Shown here piece after piece: positions 60,678-64,000 of a DNA stretch of 64,000 nt. Origin of the DNA: an uncultured archaeon (GTDB lineage: Archaea > Halobacteriota > Methanosarcinia > Methanosarcinales > Methanoperedenaceae). Positions within the stretch are counted from its first letter, which is position 1. Each line of letters starts with the position of its first letter. Below the pieces are notes generated by a model. That model had not been told where the DNA came from. It saw only the letters and a list, made by a program, of their open reading frames with translations, and made no database searches. The DNA lies in the NCBI GenBank assembly GCA_902386135.1, contig CABMIB010000101.1, positions 1 to 64,000 on the forward strand, given 5' to 3'. The translations under genes were made by a program, and so were the position numbers.

Positions 60678-62909
60678 TTATTTCTTATCTCTTCTGACTT
60701 TTGAGGCTATCTGGAGCGCTATGGATGCGCACGACTTGCAGTAGCCTGCCTTGTACAGTTCCTGCATCACCGGTTCGTTTGCAGGGCTGTATACTATAGA
60801 AACATCATCAACCATGCTTGGGAGGACATTTTTTATAGCATAATCCTCTATGGCTTTCCTGAATGTCCTGTCCTCTGCCAGGAGCTGCAGGGTCAGCTTC
60901 TCCATCGGGTATTTTTCCTCGGTAAAGTCATGCAGCCTGTACTTTACGTGATTGGCGAAGTTTTTCCGAAAGTCCTTCGGGTTAGCTATCCCGGAAGCCT
61001 TTTCTATAGATTCCAGGAAGCTGTTATCTATGGACTGGGTCTTTCCGGTCTTGTCTTTATACTCCTTTTTCCCGATCTCATCCTCGTATACCTGTACCAG
61101 GTACCTGAGGGCTATATTTTTTATCCGCTCCTCGCCGAGAATGGCTTTACTGACATCCTTGACGACCGACTGGTGATACAGCTCGTTAGCTTCAAAAAGG
61201 GACAGCTCGGCCGGCTCGTTCTTCTGCCCGGGTGTTCTCATGTCCACGACTCTTCTTCTTGTTTCCGGGTTTATACCGTCGTAGGTTCTCACGACCTCAT
61301 TGTAAAAGCTCAGGATATTAATCATGCACAGGCAGCCCTTGTAACCAGGGTCCAGGATCTCGGCTTTACTTTCTTCCGGGATCTTATCCAGTGCTAACAG
61401 CATCCTTGCAGGGAGGTCCTGGAAAAACCTGAAGGGTATGCCGTATTTTATTCCCTCTGTCAGTTCTTCCATGGGTTTTAACTGGGCAGCATCTTTTAAT
61501 TCCTGGTGCATCTCTTCCAGTTTTCTCTCAAAGCCGTGAGGGATCTCGCCATTGTATACCAGTGCTTTCTGGAGCAGTGTTACCTTCAGCGAGGAGTCTG
61601 GCGCGTCCAGGGTCGAGAGTACAGCTATCGGTGCCAGCAGCCTTTCTATATAATGCGGCGGCACGTGGATGCCTCTTTTCTCGGAGAGGTTTTTGAATAT
61701 CCTTCTTTTCAGGGCCTTTGCCAGGTCGTCCATTACGACCAGGTGTCCCATCACTATCTTATTCGACCGCGTTTTAAGGTATTCCCCGAGCCTGGGTATG
61801 GAGCTTATTTTACCGTACTCCTCAAGGTTGGTCGTGGCAAATATGACCGAATCTATCCTGACATCGTATTTCCCGATGACCTTCAGGTTCCTGCTCGTGA
61901 TCAGGTCAAGTACCTCATCCAGCAGGCCGACCTCATGCGCTTTGTACATCTCGGAGAAATGTACGATATGGTGCTGCGGCGAGGGGGCGTCTATAGCGCC
62001 GCCTATTCCGTAATTAAGCGCCAGCGGATGCTCTTTGTCCAGGAGCTTTGAGAACCTTTTCATGTTCACCGAGCCGCCGAATATCTTTGAGGGGTCGTAA
62101 GCTTTCTCAGCGGTCGGGCGGAATTCTTCCATCATTACATCTGTCTGCGGAAGCAGGTTTACCACCTTGACTCTCTCTTTCCAGTCTTTTTCGCCGTTGT
62201 TCTTAAGCACCTGGATAACATGCTGGCAGGTCGGACATCTTGAGAACGTCGGATATATCTCTCTCCACCTGAAATTCTGATGAACCTTCGAATTGACTTC
62301 CTCTAAAACCGGCTTAAGCTTTTTCCGGTCAATAAAATTCAGCGGGTTCTCATGTGCAGGGCAGTAGAGCTCGGTCAATCCGCTGAAGAGTTCCGAGACA
62401 CCATTAAGATCGAATTTAATACTGTACAGTTCGCCTTCTGGTTTTGTCGCATACCCGTCAAGGGTGTATGCCATGAGATTGATCAAATCGGTCTTTGCAG
62501 AACTCGGGGGACCTATCAGGATAAAGAACCTGCTCTGGGCATCCCTGTTTATACATGCTTCTTCCAGGTGGTGCATGATCTCGTTTACCGGCTCTTCTAT
62601 ACCGTAGAGGTAGATTTCAAAAGGGTTTGTTGCCCCGGCTCTTTTCCAGGGGCTTTCTATCCTGTCGTCCAGGAATCTCCATCTCCTGTGTTTCCAGGGC
62701 TTTCTGGATTCCTCAGTCCCGAACATTCTCAGTGCGGCATATAACCGCTGAAACGCGTTAAAGCCCAGGGACGGGCGTTCCTGGAACATAGTTAAAAAAT
62801 CATCCAGGCTGATTTCCTTTCGCTCAAATTCGTCCGGGTCTATTCTTATTACATCGTCACCAAGGTATACAACCTCTTTAAGTTCTTTTACAGCTTCTTG
62901 AGTTTCCAT
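60678..62909 (-). CDS. prkA: PrkA family serine protein kinase/AAA ATPase, paralogue 1
   Basis: A 743-aa PrkA-like protein, first gene of the operon. The P-loop is ILIGPPSSAKTDLIN (130-144), where the usual GSGKS-type loop is SSAKT. FSGLTELYCPAHENPLNFID, FSRCPTCQHVIQVLKN and GLLDEVLDLITSRNLKVIG follow. The last residues, GYCKSCASIALQIASKVRR, contain the same C-x2-C-A motif as paralogue 2. It begins METQEAVKELKEVVYLGDDV. A TATA-like TTTATAAC lies about 50 bases upstream on the minus strand. The two paralogues are clearly diverged, so they probably work as different subunits or on different targets. Confidence 0.87.
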   Translation of the reverse strand: METQEAVKELKEVVYLGDDVIRIDPDEFERKEISLDDFLTMFQERPSLGFNAFQRLYAALRMFGTEESRKPWKHRRWRFLDDRIESPWKRAGATNPFEIYLYGIEEPVNEIMHHLEEACINRDAQSRFFILIGPPSSAKTDLINLMAYTLDGYATKPEGELYSIKFDLNGVSELFSGLTELYCPAHENPLNFIDRKKLKPVLEEVNSKVHQNFRWREIYPTFSRCPTCQHVIQVLKNNGEKDWKERVKVVNLLPQTDVMMEEFRPTAEKAYDPSKIFGGSVNMKRFSKLLDKEHPLALNYGIGGAIDAPSPQHHIVHFSEMYKAHEVGLLDEVLDLITSRNLKVIGKYDVRIDSVIFATTNLEEYGKISSIPRLGEYLKTRSNKIVMGHLVVMDDLAKALKRRIFKNLSEKRGIHVPPHYIERLLAPIAVLSTLDAPDSSLKVTLLQKALVYNGEIPHGFERKLEEMHQELKDAAQLKPMEELTEGIKYGIPFRFFQDLPARMLLALDKIPEESKAEILDPGYKGCLCMINILSFYNEVVRTYDGINPETRRRVVDMRTPGQKNEPAELSLFEANELYHQSVVKDVSKAILGEERIKNIALRYLVQVYEDEIGKKEYKDKTGKTQSIDNSFLESIEKASGIANPKDFRKNFANHVKYRLHDFTEEKYPMEKLTLQLLAEDRTFRKAIEDYAIKNVLPSMVDDVSIVYSPANEPVMQELYKAGYCKSCASIALQIASKVRRDKK

Positions 62910-63180
62910 GTTTTAGCCTTTTTTTGTTAATGAGGTTTATTTTTCAATACTACTAAGGGTTATAAAACATTATCGGACGGCATTATCTTCAGTTAAAATT
63001 TTATCTTGTATTTTATTATAATGTCGCGTAACCAATGGCAGCAAGCTCACTACAAAAATTATTACTTATTGAAGAATAAATAAAAGTAAGTAATTTTTAG
63101 TTATCAGCAGCCATACTTTAAAAAACGAATGCCTGCAAAAAAAATGAAAAACTAAAGTTACCGCTCCAAGCCTTATAATT
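62910..63180. other. Intergenic region upstream of the prkA operon
   Basis: AT-rich, about 270 bases, between the prkA operon start and the end of the dUTPase-like gene. It probably holds the prkA promoter (minus-strand TTTTATAA around 62959-62966) and a downstream terminator for the dUTPase gene. No small gene was recognised. Confidence 0.35.
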
Positions 63181-63687
63181 TCAAATGTTCTCGTTCTGGT
63201 AAACACCCGAATAACCCTGCGACACGTCTTCACCCAGCCTGAAAAACAGCAGTTGCAGTACGCGCGCATTTTTTCGAAGCTTAAAACCCTTCTCGTTATA
63301 CACAACAAGCAGGCTCTCGCTCCTCCCGCTGTAGCCAGCATCCCACACAGCGGTCTCTACAGTCGCGCCGCACCGGAGCAGGCTTGAGCGGGGTTTGGCT
63401 ATCGCGGCTATGTTCTTAGGGATGTTCACGACCTCATTGAATACGATCTTGTAGCTGCCTTGGGGTAAATGCACCCATCCCTCTTTATCAAACTCTATGT
63501 TTTTTGTCTGGGGGAGTTTTCGCTCAGAATTATCAAAGGCGATAGCGCCTGAGCTTTCGTGTGCTTCTACGCGCTGCAATGTCAGCTCGATACCGTTCGG
63601 CTGTACCTGGACAGCAGGGTCTATCATCTGTTCGACAAGGGATGGGGTTTTATTTATTAAGGAGATCAACTCATTATGTGATAGCAT
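63181..63687 (-). CDS. dUTPase/dCTP deaminase family protein
   Basis: A 168-aa protein of the archaeal dUTPase-like group, which removes dUTP to keep uracil out of DNA. ATG 63687 is chosen because homologues begin here (MLSHNELISLINK); the longer frame has an atypical leader. QVQPNGIELTLQRVE (about 27-41), AKPRSSLLRCG (97-107) and ETAVWDAGYSGRSE (111-124, Asp116) are the signatures of nucleotide and metal binding. GYSGVYQNENI ends the protein as in the family. A TATA-like AATATTTA lies about 25-30 bases upstream. Confidence 0.85.
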   Translation of the reverse strand: MLSHNELISLINKTPSLVEQMIDPAVQVQPNGIELTLQRVEAHESSGAIAFDNSERKLPQTKNIEFDKEGWVHLPQGSYKIVFNEVVNIPKNIAAIAKPRSSLLRCGATVETAVWDAGYSGRSESLLVVYNEKGFKLRKNARVLQLLFFRLGEDVSQGYSGVYQNENI

Positions 63688-63886
63688 AAGGACACAATTG
63701 GAAGAAGGCCGGATAAATATTGCTAAAAGCGAGAAAGCGACTTCTTCAGCGCTAAATCGATGCATTCCACACCACCTGAGGCAAATCACCGTGCATCTCG
63801 GATTTTTAAAGCGTGATTTAAGAAATAAAAAATAAAATTAGGGAAGGAGAACCTACCCCATTTTTTTTTAAACCGGCTCGTTTGAT

Positions 63887-64000
63887 TTAGGAGTGAATCA
63901 CTATCGAACCGCCTTTAAGTATAGTAGTCGGTGCGCCATCATCGGCTGTACCAAGTTCGTTATCATAGACTACCGCATCGCCATTGTTCTTATCCCATAT
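63887..64000 (-). CDS. C-terminal fragment of an unidentified protein
   Basis: The last 37 codons of a minus-strand gene that continues beyond the window, reading NNGDAVVYDNELGTADDGA and ending GGSIVIHS. The acidic, small-residue composition would suit an exported or pilin-like archaeal protein, but it is too short to identify. Confidence 0.45.
   Translation of the reverse strand: MWDKNNGDAVVYDNELGTADDGAPTTILKGGSIVIHS

Overview
The window looks like a chromosomal contig of a euryarchaeon related to the Methanosarcinales; a Candidatus Methanoperedens-type organism is a reasonable guess but is not proven. The evidence is MfnA-type tyrosine decarboxylase (methanofuran pathway), TruD, a KH-domain RNA-processing protein, a PAC2 proteasome-assembly chaperone family protein, an archaeal DacZ-like diadenylate cyclase, DUF116 and DUF362 proteins, and TATA-like promoters.

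Region 1 (1-11.3 kb) is strikingly AT-rich and holds a surface-glycan cluster: four GT2 glycosyltransferases (one cut by the window edge), two membrane proteins, a flippase, a PaaK/CapK-like ligase, a Glu/Leu dehydrogenase-like protein, a polysaccharide deacetylase and a GH12-like secreted protein. It ends in a broken transposase and hairpin repeats.

Region 2 (11.8-35.3 kb) is the centrepiece: a contiguous, co-directional extracellular contractile injection system (eCIS, phage-tail-like particle). The order is zinc-binding protein, double AAA+ ATPase, DUF4255 cap protein, small protein, sheath, tube 1, Zn-ribbon assembly protein, DUF6760, tube 2, a 425-aa unknown, LysM baseplate protein, hub, spike, PAAR tip, gp25, two J-type wedge proteins, tail protein I, an S74 tail fibre, a coiled-coil protein and a Cys-cluster protein. 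Two cargo-like proteins follow: a Cys-rich HExxH protein, and a DUF4157 protein with a C-terminal LHH nuclease-like domain. They share a related 33-residue N-terminal motif, which suggests a common loading or targeting signal. A small gene between them may be an immunity protein. No capsid, terminase, portal, integrase, or T6SS membrane-complex gene is present, so this is neither a prophage nor a T6SS.

Region 3 (35.3-47.7 kb) is housekeeping: a DUF362 Tat lipoprotein, DUF116, MfnA, a Cys/Met PLP enzyme, AcnB-type aconitase, DacZ, a lipoprotein, PAC2, GNAT and TruD. Region 4 (47.7-54 kb) is gene-poor and AT-rich, with small Zn-ribbon proteins, an SDR, a CBS protein, decayed copies of a small gene, dispersed repeats and an unusual concentration of inverted repeats. 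Region 5 (54-64 kb) has a KH protein, a methyltransferase, a tightly packed PrkA-PrkA-DUF444(YeaH)-SpoVR operon, a dUTPase-family enzyme and the tail of an unidentified protein.

Several genes have reading-frame or start-codon irregularities: 8342 (A6), 17702 (G5) and 30671 (A7), all of which would be healed by one extra base, plus an AUG-less N-terminus at 55714-55806. These may be sequencing homopolymer undercalls, real decay or recoding, and are flagged individually.
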